Shown: positions 11,524 through 25,000 of the stretch, one piece after another
Layout: each line of letters begins with the position of its first letter
Position numbering within the stretch: the first letter of the stretch is position 1
Assembly: GCF_024713945.1 (NCBI RefSeq)
Contig: NC_134677.1
Location: forward strand, 8,578,001-8,642,000
Length of the DNA stretch: 64,000 nucleotides
DNA from: Dermatophagoides farinae
Lineage: Eukaryota > Arthropoda > Arachnida > Sarcoptiformes > Pyroglyphidae
Direction of reading: 5' to 3'
The notes under the pieces: model-generated
The model's database searches: none
What the model was told of the DNA's origin: nothing
The model's input: the letters and a program-made list of their open reading frames with translations, nothing else
Made by a program: the position numbers and the translations under genes

Positions 11524-14500
11524 CTATTTCTTTTTCTTATTCTGTGGTAATAAAACAACATAAATAGGTTGATTATTGGATTTATCACCACCATTGTTAA
11601 TGATACTGGCGTCTTTATTCAATTCATCTAATGATGATATAATTCGTACATTATTTGCTTTCGTAACCGGTAATAATCTTGTTGATGATTTAATTGAATT
11701 ATTATTATTCTTCCTTTTATCATTAGATGATCGTTTGGCTGCTGTTTTCGTTGATTTTGGTATCGATGACTTTATTACGTTATTTGTTGTTGTTGTTGTT
11801 GCTGCTGCTGCTGTACGACTTTGTATTACACCCAATATATTTGTCAACATTTCTCTTCGTTCATCATCGGTAAGATTATTTACATCAAAATTACTTAATA
11901 ATGCATCACCATCTATTACTTTAGGTATTGCTGCTGCTGCTGCTTCTGCTGCTGTATTTTTTGGTGATTTATTTACAATCAAAAATGGTGATGTTGTCGT
12001 CATATCAATCAAATCGGTCACCTTTTCACCAATAGAATTTATGTCAATTATTGGTCTCAATGTTGTACTAGTGCCAGTACGTTGAAAAAATGGCGGTATT
12101 GTTTTTGATTGCATATTTAGTACCGGTGTTTTTAATCGTACCTGTGTTACATTTCTAACCGTTGTTGTTATAACATTTGTTGGCAATCGTCGACGACCAT
12201 TTATTACACCTGTTGAATAATAATAAAAGTAATATAATCATCACATTAGTAAATAATTCATTCATTTAATCAATGAAAATAAACTAAATCACTACTAATA
12301 TACTACTACAACCTTTGATACCGTTTTTTGGTTTCATTGTCGTTGTTTTCATCTTTTGTGTCGTCGTCGTCGTGGTGGTTGTAATGTCATTTTCTTCACT
12401 TTGATCTTGTTCCGATTGTTCATCATCAACATCATTTTCATTATCCGGTTCTTCGATTGGTTCATCGAAACCATCTAAAACATTTATTGGTAATGGTGTT
12501 GTGGTTGTCACTCCAAGTGCTTCTTGTAATGCTTTAATCATTGCTTGTACTAATTCAGGTGAAACGGTTACATTATTATTGCCAGTTACATTATTATTAT
12601 CTACTGCCGTTTTTTCATCATCATCTTCATCATCAACTTCATCATTGGTTTGTTCTTGTTCTTCATTCGATTTTTGATTGTCTTCATTTTCTTCCTCATC
12701 TTGATCATTATTTTTATCTTCATCTTCATCAGCTTCTGATTCATTATTTGTTTCATCTTCATTGCCTTCAATGATTTCTTCATCAGCTCCACCACCATCA
12801 CTATCGATTTCTTCAGATTCCGATACACTTGATTCAGTGGTTGTCGTTGTCGATGTAGTTGAACTTTCTTGTTGTTCTTGACTACCACCACCAGAAATAT
12901 CTTCTTCCACTTCTTCACCACTAGCCGATTCAATATCACTTGATTCGGTTGTTGATGTAGTGGAAGAAGATTGATCATCCACTTCTTCAGTACTAGATTC
13001 TTCGACACTTGTCGATTCACTGGTTCCATTCTCTTCTTCTTCACTAACTTCTGAACTACTTGGTGCTTCAGTGGTTGTCGTTCGTCTTCTTGTCGTTGTT
13101 GTTGGCCTTGGTTTCGGTGTCGTTGTTTCCGACGTACCGTACGGCGGTTCATGTGTCCAACCAAAATCATCAACTTCTGGACCATAATTGTAGCCATAAT
13201 AACTATCATAATTATAATATGGTTTCGCTGTAGTTGTTGTATCCATAATAATTTCCATATGTGTTTTAAATATATGATCTTTTTTCTTTTTTTTCAATTC
13301 TTCATCTTGCATTGCTTGTTCAGTTTTATTCAACATTTTAATGGTCACTCGTGGTCTTATATCCAATATGACACGTGCTTTCTCTTCTTTTGTACTGCCA
13401 CCTTGATGTTTAATAGTACGATGACCAAAACGTTTACTTTGTTCATAATCAAAACTATTCTGACTAAAACCCGGTGATTGATGTTATATTTTTTGGATAA
13501 TAATAACCAGAAGATGTTTTGTTCTTTTTGCCACCATAATATGATTCATAATATTTTTTAGCATAATTATAATAATTATTATAATAATTATAATAATATG
13601 GATTATTATAATAATAATTGAATGCATTCCAATAATTTGTTGCATTATAATGTTGACCATTCATTGTATTATTATTGAAGAATGAATAACCGGCACCACT
13701 TCCTGGCATCATATATTGATAATAATTTTTACTTGCATCATTATTGTTCATTAACAATGGTGATAATAATGCTGTATAATTGTATGGCTGTATTGCTGCT
13801 GAATATTGTTGTTGTTGTTGTTGTTGTTGTGGATATTGTTGACTTTCAGATGTTTGCATCAGATCATAGCTATAGTATTTATTTGAATTTCTTTTCATAC
13901 TATACAATGCTTGTGGTTTTTTATTATATGATTTTCTTGGTTGCAATGAATTTAATGTTAACATATCTTTTTGATAATTTCTTGATCCGGATGATCGTTT
14001 ATAACCACCAATATGGCCATTACTATTATCGATCATTGTTGTTGTTGTTGTGGTCATTGGTTTAACCTGATTATGATGATGATGATGATGATAGTTAACC
14101 ACTTGTTGCTGTTGCTGACCTGGTAATGATGATGGTTGCCATATTGTTGATGATGGTTGTGATGTTTTCATTATCTGACCCATTGGACTAATATTTGAAC
14201 CATAAATGGTTGATAATTGTGATTGTGTTTGTGATGATTGTGATGGTTCCATTGAATATGATGCCGATACAGGCATACTCATATAGTTCATTGGTGGTGA
14301 TGCTAATGATGGTATCGTATTTGTTTTCTGCATATTCATTGTACTTGCTGCATATTGTGAATAGCCTGGATATTGTGGATGATTTGTTGGCGGTGGTGGT
14401 GCCGGTGCTTGTGGTGGTCTTGAATGTTGTTGTGAATGCATCGATTGAACCGGATTTGGTGGTGGTGGTGGTGGTGGTACATTATTATTATTATGATTGG

Positions 14501-16100
14501 CATACATCGATGTTGCATTCATCATATATTGATGATAATTTTGTGGATATTGTTGATAATAATTATAATAATAATTATATGGATATTGATAATAATGTGG
14601 ATGATAAGGCGAATAATATGGATACGAATATGGATAACCGTATGGAAACATTGATTGATTAAAATGTCCCATCATCATTGTCATATTATGTATACCGGGC
14701 ATCGTTTCATTATTCATTGTTGATTGTGTTCGATTCGGTTTATCAAATGGTTCTGGTGGTCCAAATATATCATCCTGTATAACTTCATCCTCTAAACCAG
14801 GTTTTTCTAATGGATCTTTTGTGTTTGTCGTAATTTTTACCTTTGGACTGGAATTAATTTTCATTTTCATTTTTGGTGGATGTTGATTATATTCCACCAC
14901 TTTTTTACCAGGTGATGGCATTACCATACTGAATACTGGTTGATAATAATCATAATTTTTGTAATTACTTCCATAACTAATACCATATCCGTTTGAATTA
15001 TAACCACCACCACCACCACCATATGATGATGAATATGATGGATAACCTTCTGAACCACTTTGAGCATAACTACTTCCACCAACACCACCACCACCACCAC
15101 CGCCGCCGAATGAGAAACTTAAACCAGATCCACCAGAATTTCCTCTACCCAATGAAAGGGACATTCCACGACCATCACCATTGTTACCTCTTCCAATATT
15201 CAATGACATTCCTGAACCAGGACCTCCATTACCGCCAAATGAGAAACTTAAACCTCTTCCACCACCATTGCCAGAATCGTGGCTATAATGTTGACTTTGT
15301 TCGATGGTTTGTGCAGAATAACTTGATGGTTCACTTGATTGTGGTGTATCGCCAAATGAAAGTGTCAATCCTCTTCCATTGACCGGATCTCCAATTGAAA
15401 ATTGTCTACTGGATGCTTTATTATATTGTTGATAATGAGGATCGTGATTGGCATAAGAATTGGCATATTTTGTTGCTGTTGTTGACGTTGTTTTTACAAA
15501 ATTAGATGCTGCCGGAACTTGACGTGATGTCGATGAATCCTGTATAGAATTTGTATTACGAACAACATGATGAAATGGATTCGATTTTGGTCGTGCAAAA
15601 TAATATGAACTACTAGTCGAATCATCATCCAATGCTTCTGGATTTGGTTCAAACCATGATCGGAATATTTTTTTAATTGGTTTTTTAAATGGTGATTTTG
15701 GTATCAATGATTTAAACAATGATTGTGATGATGATGATGATGATTCACCATCACCATAATCATCTTCATATGATCGTCTTTGGGCACTTTGTGATGATGA
15801 TGATGATGATGATAACGATGGAAAAATAAATTGACTAATAATTGTATTATTTTTTGGCACTATTCTTTCATTATTATCATTATTGATTGTTCTATTGTTT
15901 ACTAATTGATGTTGAGAATTTTGTTGCTGAGAATCATCAATAAGGAATTGACCACCAACACTGACGCCTTTTCCAGAATCATTATTCAATTTTGTTGACC
16001 AACTTGGTGGACATAATAATAATAATAATAGAAATAACTTTAATGTTGATGATGATGATAGTAAAATAATTGTATCCGTTCTGCTGGTATAATATTTCAT
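11524..16100 (-). CDS. Secreted Gly/Tyr/Asn-rich low-complexity protein (apparent frameshift)
   Basis: I do not recognise the family. Frame 1 (16100–13464) encodes 878 residues, starting with a basic stretch and a hydrophobic signal-like core (LKLFLLLLLLCPPSWS, about residues 21–36). It continues with Ser-rich sequence, five copies of a G-R/S-G-L/M-S-L/F-S-F-G motif, poly-Gly, a less repetitive Lys/Pro segment (PGKKVVEYN … IFGPPEPFDKPN) and long Tyr/Asn and Pro/Gln stretches. It stops at TAG (13466–13464). An overlapping frame, open from 13483, continues at once as GFSQNSFDYEQSKRFGH down to 12313. That part is acidic and Ser/Thr/Glu-rich. A 103-bp GT–AG intron (12312–12210) then leads to a last exon ending at 11524. 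With one base skipped the product is about 1490 residues. Composition suggests an extracellular matrix, cuticle, silk-like or mucin-like protein; this is inference. Confidence 0.6.
15060..15395 (-). repeat. Five-copy G-x-G-[LM]-S-x-S-x-G protein repeat
   Basis: Within the secreted-protein frame the motif recurs as GRGLTLSFG, GRGLSFSFG, GSGMSLNIG, GRGMSLSLG and GSGLSFSFG, spaced by Gly/Asn/Ser linkers, then runs into poly-Gly. The alternating small/hydrophobic pattern resembles beta-strand-forming repeats of structural proteins. The underlying DNA is diverged between copies, so this is an old protein-level repeat and not a recent tandem duplication. Confidence 0.65.
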
Positions 16101-19100
16101 CTTTGATCGATAATCATTGATTGATTTTTGTTTTCTATCGTTGTTGTTATATTTGAATCTGTGAATGAAAAAGAAAACGAAACGAAACGATGTCCATTGA
16201 TTAATAATTAGAAATTGTTTAAAAAAAAATTTTCAAAACTTTTAATTTCCTAATATGAGCAAATTATGATAATGTTGAATATGGTATGTAAAAATAGATT
16301 TGGATTTAGTTGTTGTTGTTGTTGTTGATCACCAATATAACAAGGTTGATGATCTTTGATTCAGTTTTTTTTCCCATTGCTAATTGAAGATAGATAACTA
16401 CAGAGAGAAAGTTGTGTATATATCAATTAAATGAATAATCAATCCGAAACGTTTAAATTTTTTGAAAAATTTTCGTTTTCTCTTTCAAAACCATCTTTTT
16501 CGGTTATTTTTTTTTTTGAAAATTTAACTTGTTGTTGTTGTTGTTTACCAATAATATTTATATGCGCATGTTATGATAATCATCTGATCATCATCATTGA
16601 TCTGCATAGTCTGCATTTGTTGTTGATGAAACATTGATCCAGTTTGACAACCAAAAAAAACGAAAACAAAAACAAAAATTACCCTCGACACTGATGATTT
16701 TCTCTTTCAGATTTTTTTCGTTTGGTCTCTCCGTCTCTCGACAGAATAATTTGTCTCTACATTATCAAGTGTTCGTGATGATAAGTGAATAGATTGGCTT
16801 TCTCTTATGATTACTAAATCACTATTAATAATACACACAGTAGCAGCCGATGCTGCCGATCATTGATAATAATCACACCCATCATCATTATAATAAAAAA
16901 CCCACACGCAGGCACAGGCATTGTCTTTAAAGGATTAACAAGCAAACAAACAAAAAAAAAGGATTGTTTGTCTTGTTATCTTTTCATGATGATAAATAAA
17001 ACAAGAAAGTCATTATCATCATCATCATCATCATCATCATTCCATTGACCTGATTGTTAGCGAACAAAAAAAAAAAAAAAAAATTTGGGCCGCTTTCTAG
17101 GTGATTCGGCAAAAAAAATCTTTTCATTTACTCATTATACTGATGTTTAGGTTTTTTTTTTTTGGTTTAGCATCCATTAAGATGATTCATCAGAGGAAAA
17201 ATTACCAGAGAGTGAGTGAGAGAACAAAAACCCAAGTTTGATGAATGTGAAAAAAAACGTTTTCTGTTTTCATTTCATTTTTATATATTAGATGATGATG
17301 ATGATGATGGAAAAAAAAATTGATGAAGCAAAAACATAGTAGACACATGAACAAATAGTGAATCAAGTTGATGATAAGATTAATAATGTGATTTAAAAGG
17401 ATTCTGTTTATATTAATTCGTATTCTCGTTTACTATAGAATAAAAATTGTTCACAAATGGATTTTTTCTTCTTTTTTTTCATCTTTGAGAATGAAAAATC
17501 TGATGAATTTTTTTTTTCGTTTATTTTGTTTGGTTTTTGACGATGATGATGATTATTATTCTGGATTTATGATTTTTTTATTTTCATTATGTTTGATAAA
17601 ACCCAAAAAACAGCAAAAAGAAAAATTTTGTATCAAATTCATTCATTCATTCATTTTTTTCCAATGTGTGAATAATAAAAATAAATGTGACATTTATAAA
17701 TGAGAAATACGGAGAAAACAAAAAATGGAAAAAAATGAACGAAAGAAATGTCAAAATCACTCAACATTTTGTGCTCTGATTTTCACATCCTGAACATATA
17801 TATTTATAATAATCTCGGATCGGATATCTCAAATCTGGATAATTAATTATCATGAAAAAGGAAACTAAAAACAAACAAAATTTTTCATTTTTTTTTATCC
17901 GCAAGTATAAACTCTATAAATGTTGAAAAATATCAAAGATAAAAGATATACAGATCTCGGATGATGATGATGATGATGGACCGGGAAGGAAGAAAATTAT
18001 CATCATCATTCAAATGTAATCCAGACGACGACAACGACGACGAAAACGAATGAATCCAAAACTAATGAATGATAAATTATATACAAGGGGAAAACTTTCG
18101 ATTTTTTTTCCCACTACTACCACTGCTATCATCACCACTACTAATAATAATGTCAACAATAACGTAAAGAGATGTTTATCATCCATCAACAATCCGATTA
18201 ATGTATTTTTTTTTTCGTTTTCGTTTTCGTTTTTGTTTCACAAATCAATCGATATCGATGAAATATAACAGTGTGTGTGCGTGTGTGTGTATTTTTAGCA
18301 AAGAAAAAAAAAGATCAGCGTTTTTTGTCTCTCGATCCATTCATTTCGTTCACCTGCATATATCGATTTCGGTATATGATTCGAATTCATTCGATTTTTA
18401 TTTTCGCTTTGCACACGATCATCATGATGATGATGGAAATACATTTGACCCACCCAAAAAAAATGTTCAACTAGTTCCAAGTTTATTTTTCCCTTTTACT
18501 AATGATGATGTTTTTGTTGTTGTTGTTGTTGTTGTTTGGGTTAAGATTATCTCATCATCATCGAATAAAATGAACAAAAAAAAAAAAACACAATGGCCAC
18601 CTAGAATAGAATGGTGGTCCATTCAATCTCATGAAGGAAAAAATGATCATGATGATCATCATCATTTTCGATGTTTAATCCAAAAGCCACGATCAAAACT
18701 ATGAAAAAGAAGCTATTCTCCGTATCATTATCATTTCCAAACGAGATTTTTTTTTCATTTTTCGTTGTTTTTTTTCCTGTTCATATGACGATATAATACC
18801 ACCTTAATGTACAAGGTAGTATTTCAATAGAAGAAATATTAGAAGAAAAAACAACAACAACAACAACAACAACAAACAGACAAAAAAAACTATATAAAAT
18901 CTTCAGTCAAATCATCATTATTATGTATCAATTTATGTAATGCTAAACTAGATCGATAAATCATAGATTATTGATCGATTGATTGATTTGTCACAATAAT
19001 GATCATCATCATCATTTCAGTGCAGAATAAAGAAAAAAAAATGAAAACAATCAATTGAGATATAATGTAAATTTTCTTGTTTTTTTTTTGGCCAACCGAA

Positions 19101-22100
19101 AAAATAAAATTCAATTTTTGTTTGAAAAAAAATTTATTGATTTTTTTTTGTTCTCATGGAATATGATGATGAGTGTTTGCAACACAAGTATAGATCATAT
19201 ATATTGATTATTGATAATTGAAGAAATGCGAAAATAAAAACTTTAAAAGTGTCTCATTGTGTGTGTTTGTTTCGGATATTTGAATCGTATATGACCAAGG
19301 CAATTTGAACAAAAACAAGATCGAGACCACGAAAGTCATTTTGAATTTTTTTTTCTCTTTTTTATTCCGTTGATGCAGAATGGACAATGGTTTCAAGTTT
19401 CAATTGCAGTGGCTTGTTGTTGTTGTTGTTTTTTTTTGTTGTTGTAATGGAAAACATTGTACATCGTACATTGTCATTTATTCAATAAATGAATTGTTGA
19501 AGAAAAAAAATTTTATTTTCCTTGATTGGTTTTTGATTGTTCAACGTTATTAAAATGATCACATAAAAAAAATACCAAAAAACAGAACGAAACCGAAACC
19601 CTACACGATCAGAAAAAAAAGAATCAAATGTTCAAGTGTCGTTGGTTGTTTGTTTGTCTAATGATTTTTATGGTTGATAGAAAATCACGAATGATGATGA
19701 TCAATATTGAACAACAACAACAACAGCAGCAAAGAAAACAAACTAACGAAAAAACTTTTGGCTATTCCAAGCAAAGAAAAAAAAAATTTGTCTTGACCAT
19801 CAAAATATAAGAAATTGAATTAATGAATTTCTTGTCATTTGTTTTTTTTTTGACATTTTTTTTAACATCATCATCATAATATAATCAAACACATCCTGTA
19901 ATGTGATAAATATTTGAAAATGAAAACGAATTTGTATTCGCTCATGCAAATTTCGTTGCTTTTTTCTCGCTCTGGTTCTAGTTCTGGTTCTGGTTCTGAT
20001 TCTAGTTCCTGGGTCTTGGGTTTGGTTTTCTTTACGTTTGTTGCCATTGCTGTTGGATGCATTTTAATGTGAATATACAAGAAAAAAAAAATCGAATTCT
20101 ACAGAATGGAAAAGAATTTTTTTTTCTTTTTCTTTTTTTTTCTTTATTCTTGTTTCCTGAAAAGTTATTCACCAAAACGATGCACACACACACACACACA
20201 TCCAAAACCGGAATTTCGAAATGTCTACACATATATATATTCTTATTATTATGAATGTCTATTTTTGCTGCTGCTGTTGTTGTTGTTGTTGTTGACAATG
20301 TTGGTGGAAATGGTATTTACATTTTTTTTTTGCTTGTATACTCTCATTGCATTTCAAGTATTTGAATTCGAAATTCAAACAGGAAGATAAAAAAAAAATG
20401 CATTCTTCAATCGAACGACAACAACAATGACCAATCGTGAAAATTGATCCTATTACAATCGTGTGTGTGTGTGTGTGCGTTTGTTTGGAGAGAGAGAGAG
20501 AACGAGAATGAGAAAACCATTTCACAATGGAAAAATATATTATGGATTTGAATTTAGAGTTTTTTTTCCATAAAAAAAAATGTATCCGATCATTGATGAT
20601 TATTCGATGAATATTTTTTTTCCTTTTACTATGTGAATTTATATAAACGGAGAAATTGCCCAAATTCTCCATGTCATTTATTTATTCTTTCTCTCTCTCT
20701 CTCCCTTTTTTTGTCAGAAATTCCATCATCCATATTAACATTTTTTTAGAATTGAAAGAAATTCAAATTTTGTTGTTGTTGTTGTCACCAATAAGTTGAA
20801 TGTCATTTTATTGTGCATTCGATGGTTAGGTTAAGTGAAGAGGAGGTAAATTTCTGTTCGACAACCCAAAAACTGAAACAAATCATCGATATTGTCATTA
20901 CGAATTGTAAAACACACACACACAAGAATTTGATGACAATGTCTACCTTTTCCCAAAAAAAAATAATAATCATATACTTATCGATACGAATAGAAAAAAA
21001 AACGACAACGTCAATTAAGAATGATAGAAAGAATCATCATCATTCATGAAAAGACAGAATAAGAGAAAGAGAGAAATTGGTTTGTGTGACTGTAATAATT
21101 TGGCAAAACGAAAAATAAAAAATAAAAAATAAAAATAAAGATAGTTGACAGTCTAAATATATTTATAGACACACATACGCAGACAACACACACACACACA
21201 CACAAAAAAAAACACGCAAAAACGTGATCAGAATTTCTTCTGAAGACAAAAAAGAAGAAGAAAAACCGTAGAAATTCTTTTTGGTGTGAAACAAACCAAC
21301 CAACCAACCAACCAATTGGTTTACAACGATTTAACGATAACAAAAACGAAACAAAACTGAAACAGAAACAGAAAAATTGGATAATGAATGTGAACGATAA
21401 TGAATCGACCACAATTTATAAGCAGCGGAATAAAATGTCCAAATGTTCAACACAAATTAACCTATAGTAAAATAATTATCATTATCGTTATTTAATGACA
21501 ATTACAAAATGATAATGACGATGATGATGACGATAATTCCAAATTCACACATTCGCTTCATGTTTATTCTAGTTTTGAATTTTCAAAAAAATTTTGTTTT
21601 CAAAATTTTCTTGTTCTTCTTTTGTTTGTCTGTGTGTGTGTGTGTGTGTGGCTAAAAATACTATGAATGAATCACAGTCCATTACGCTAAAAAAAAAAAT
21701 TTTACGACACAAAAAAAGAGAGATAATCTCTACCCTCTCTCTCTCTCTCTCTTTCTGGAAAATCTAAACCGAACACCATCATCATCATCATCATTTGCTA
21801 AATTTAAAAACATATTTTTATTTCATACACACACACACACGCAAACTATAGCCATTGGTGAACGAATAGAAAAAAAAACCCCTGAAACCAAAATTGAACT
21901 GTTTTTTTCGTTTCGTTCAAAAATCATCATTATTATTATGATTACAAAAAATCTCAAGAGTTGTGTATTTGGAATAAGAAAAAAAAATTAGATAGTATGG
22001 ACAAACAAGCAAATTGCAATTGCAATGAATGAATTGATAATGATGATGATGATGACCAGAAAAAGAAAATCAGATCCAATTTCTTTCGCCCTTTTCTTTT

Positions 22101-25000
22101 CTTTTTTTTCGCCGTCATGGTCTTTTTTTTATCCAAAATGTTGATTCATTAATTTATTGATCATCATTAGATTCAGTTGATTTATTATCGAGAAATTTTT
22201 TTTTCTTCTCTCTGTTTCTCTGTTTTGTTTTGTTTGGCACAAGATTAGTCAACGTTATTATATAATCGTATGTCTTTTTTTCCCCACGATAAAAAAGGGT
22301 AAAAGTTTGCGTCTGGTGTACGAGTATGAGATGAGATATGAGTGATAATAATCGATTGCCAGAAACAAATATTTTTTTTTTTTTTTTTGATAATCAACGA
22401 CGACGATATATGCCAAATCATCAGAAAAAGAAAAAAAAAAAGAAATGAAATGAAATGATCTCACACCACCGCCGCTTATCGTCGTGATCGATCAATAATA
22501 ATATCGTATAATATTTATTATTATCGATACTGAATATATAAATAAAATCTGTATGATGATCGATAATAATCTGATTTCTTTTCACCATTCTTTTTTGTTG
22601 TTGTTGTTGTTGTTGTTGTTGCATTCAATCATGATAATAATCACAGCTATAGATGATTAGAAAATGATTTTCTTCTCTCTCTCTCTCACTCTCTGTTATT
22701 CATAATTCACCGATTACAATGCAGATTTTTTTTGCACTTTTACACACAAACAGAAAACAAAATCATGATGAAAGCAAGAATACCACCTTGATCTTTATTG
22801 TTATTGATCATATTCATCATCATCATCATCATCATCACACACACACACATTTCATCAATCTAAATTGGTGCAAAAATATTCATTGTTTGTTTATTTGTTT
22901 GTTTTTTTTTGCAATGATGATAAACACCTTTTTTGTGTATTGGAATTTTTTTCTTTTTTATTTTCAATTCAAAATTGCCTTTTGGCTTTTTTACACACAC
23001 ACACACACACACAACAATAACGGAGAACCAAAATAAAAACGATTAGCTTATTGTTGTCATCGAAAAATAGAAAAACAAAAATCAATGGACAAAAAAAATA
23101 ATGATAATGATAATGGCTATTATCATTATCATCATAATCTCTCTTTCTCTCTCTCCCTCTTTCATTGGCATTTTGTCATTGATTTTGCCATAATGGAAAC
23201 AAAATATCATTGTCATCAAATAAATTGGGTTGATCAAAGAAAAAAAAATTTTTTGATTAAAGTTTTTTGACACCATTGAAAATGCTTTAAATGCATTCAA
23301 AGAGGGCTAGATTTAGCGGTGGTTGATGGGAATTGAAATCTTTTGATGTTTGTTTGTTTGTGCTGGTATCCGTTAATTTTGTTTTCGTTTTCGGTTTTTT
23401 TTTTCTTTGTCAACAGATAAACATCACGCACACAAACACACACACACATATTATCTAAATGAATCTATTTTCGATCTCTCATTATTTATAATGAATCTAT
23501 TTATATGAAATGAAATTAAATTAAATGTTTGTTTGTTTGTTTTTCATCCTCATTCCAAACAAAATTCAATCAGTAATGATTATCGATTAATGAATGAATG
23601 AACGAATTTTGTCTTGAAATAATTTCAAATCACATCTCGATTATCATGGGCCAAAAAAACCAGGTACATTGTGTGTGTGTGTGTGTGTGTACAAGATATA
23701 TTCGATATATTGAAACTTACCTACTACTGATCAATAATTTAAATGTTTTGTACGATTCGGTTGTTGATGAATTTAATTAAAAATCAGATTATTTATTAGT
23801 AAGATCTAATGACCGTGTTTAAAAATCCGGTATCATTCAATTGATGATGATGATGATGATTATGGTTGTTGTTGTTTTTTCTGTTGAAAATAATATGCTT
23901 TAATCACTTGATGATAATGATCGATGATCAGCACCATTTTCGTTTTGTTTTGTTTTATTTTTTGATGATGATGATACAATTATTCATTGATTTAGGAACA
24001 AAATTTTTTTCACCATATTTTGATCAATGAAAGTATTTCAATTTCAATTGGATCACATTTTTTTTTGTTATTATTTTTTTTGGTCATTTCATAAACAAAC
24101 AAACAAACACTCACGTTGTGATCATCATAATTGTCAGAACATTGATTTTCTACGAAATGATTATCCATTTGATTCGTACAAACTCATTTATACAACCAAA
24201 ATATTTTTTTTTTTTGCAAAAAAAAGTTGAACATTTAAACACGATGATGATGGTGAAAAAAAATGACCAGAAAAATTCATCAAATTAATTTTATCTCTTT
24301 TCTTTTCGTTGTTTTTGCTGCTGCTGCTGCTGCTGCTTGTTGTTGATGATGATCGTTGAATTCACTTTCTTTTCACAGAAAATGAAATGAAAACATTGGT
24401 CAATTGTAAAATTGTCCGTGGCTTAAATCAAACACATCGATAATAAATAATGTGAGAATGGGTCAAACAACAATAATCGTGATGATGAGGATGATGATGA
24501 TGAGAGAGAACGTGTATTTTTCCGAAAAAAAAAATTGAATTGAAAAAGAAAAAGAAAGCTGCTCACATCACTCGGAAATTTATTTACTTCGAAAAGGTGT
24601 AAATCAGATGAAATGGTGATGATGCGGCTATTCTATTCTTAGCATCATCATTTTTTTCTGGTTATTATTATTATTATTATTATTTGTTGATGATGAATTT
24701 TTATATTGCGCGTCGTTTTGGCCATTCATCTGATTGTTCATCATGCTTCTGCTGCCGGTTTCACCATACCATTCATTCCGATTGAACAAATGTCGTTTCC
24801 ATCATCAATGAATTTTTTTTTTTTTTTTTGGACATAGAACATCAACATCGACAGCCCATCATTTGGTCTCTTTTTTTTAGCCATCTCTACCAATTTTATT
24901 CTCTTTATTTAAGATTTTTTTTCCATTATTTGGCTCTTATTATTGGGTATATGGATTTTTTTTTTTGGCTCAGGTCTGGATTTCTATCTTCTCTTCATCC
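16101..25000. other. Gene-free interval, part 1
   Basis: No recognisable gene on either strand. The first few hundred bases hold the promoter and 5' leader of the minus-strand secreted-protein gene. The rest is A/T runs, (GAT)n, (CAA)n, (CA)n and (TC)n tracts with unique AT-rich DNA between. A degenerate GGTTCT tandem lies at about 19973–20012. Predicted small frames consist of poly-His/Asp/Phe/Lys and carry no domain signal. Confidence 0.5.
19973..20012 (+). repeat. Degenerate GGTTCT tandem repeat
   Basis: The sequence repeats the hexamer GGTTCT with A/G variation (tctggttctagttctggttc and onwards) about six times. It is short and probably non-coding. On the other strand it would translate as Glu-Pro/Glu-Leu repeats in a 68-codon frame that has no other support. 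Confidence 0.6.

Noticed and set aside
13682-15382. Several plus-strand frames rich in His, Val and Tyr
   Set aside because: They are antisense translations of Asn/Tyr/Gly codon runs in the secreted-protein gene.
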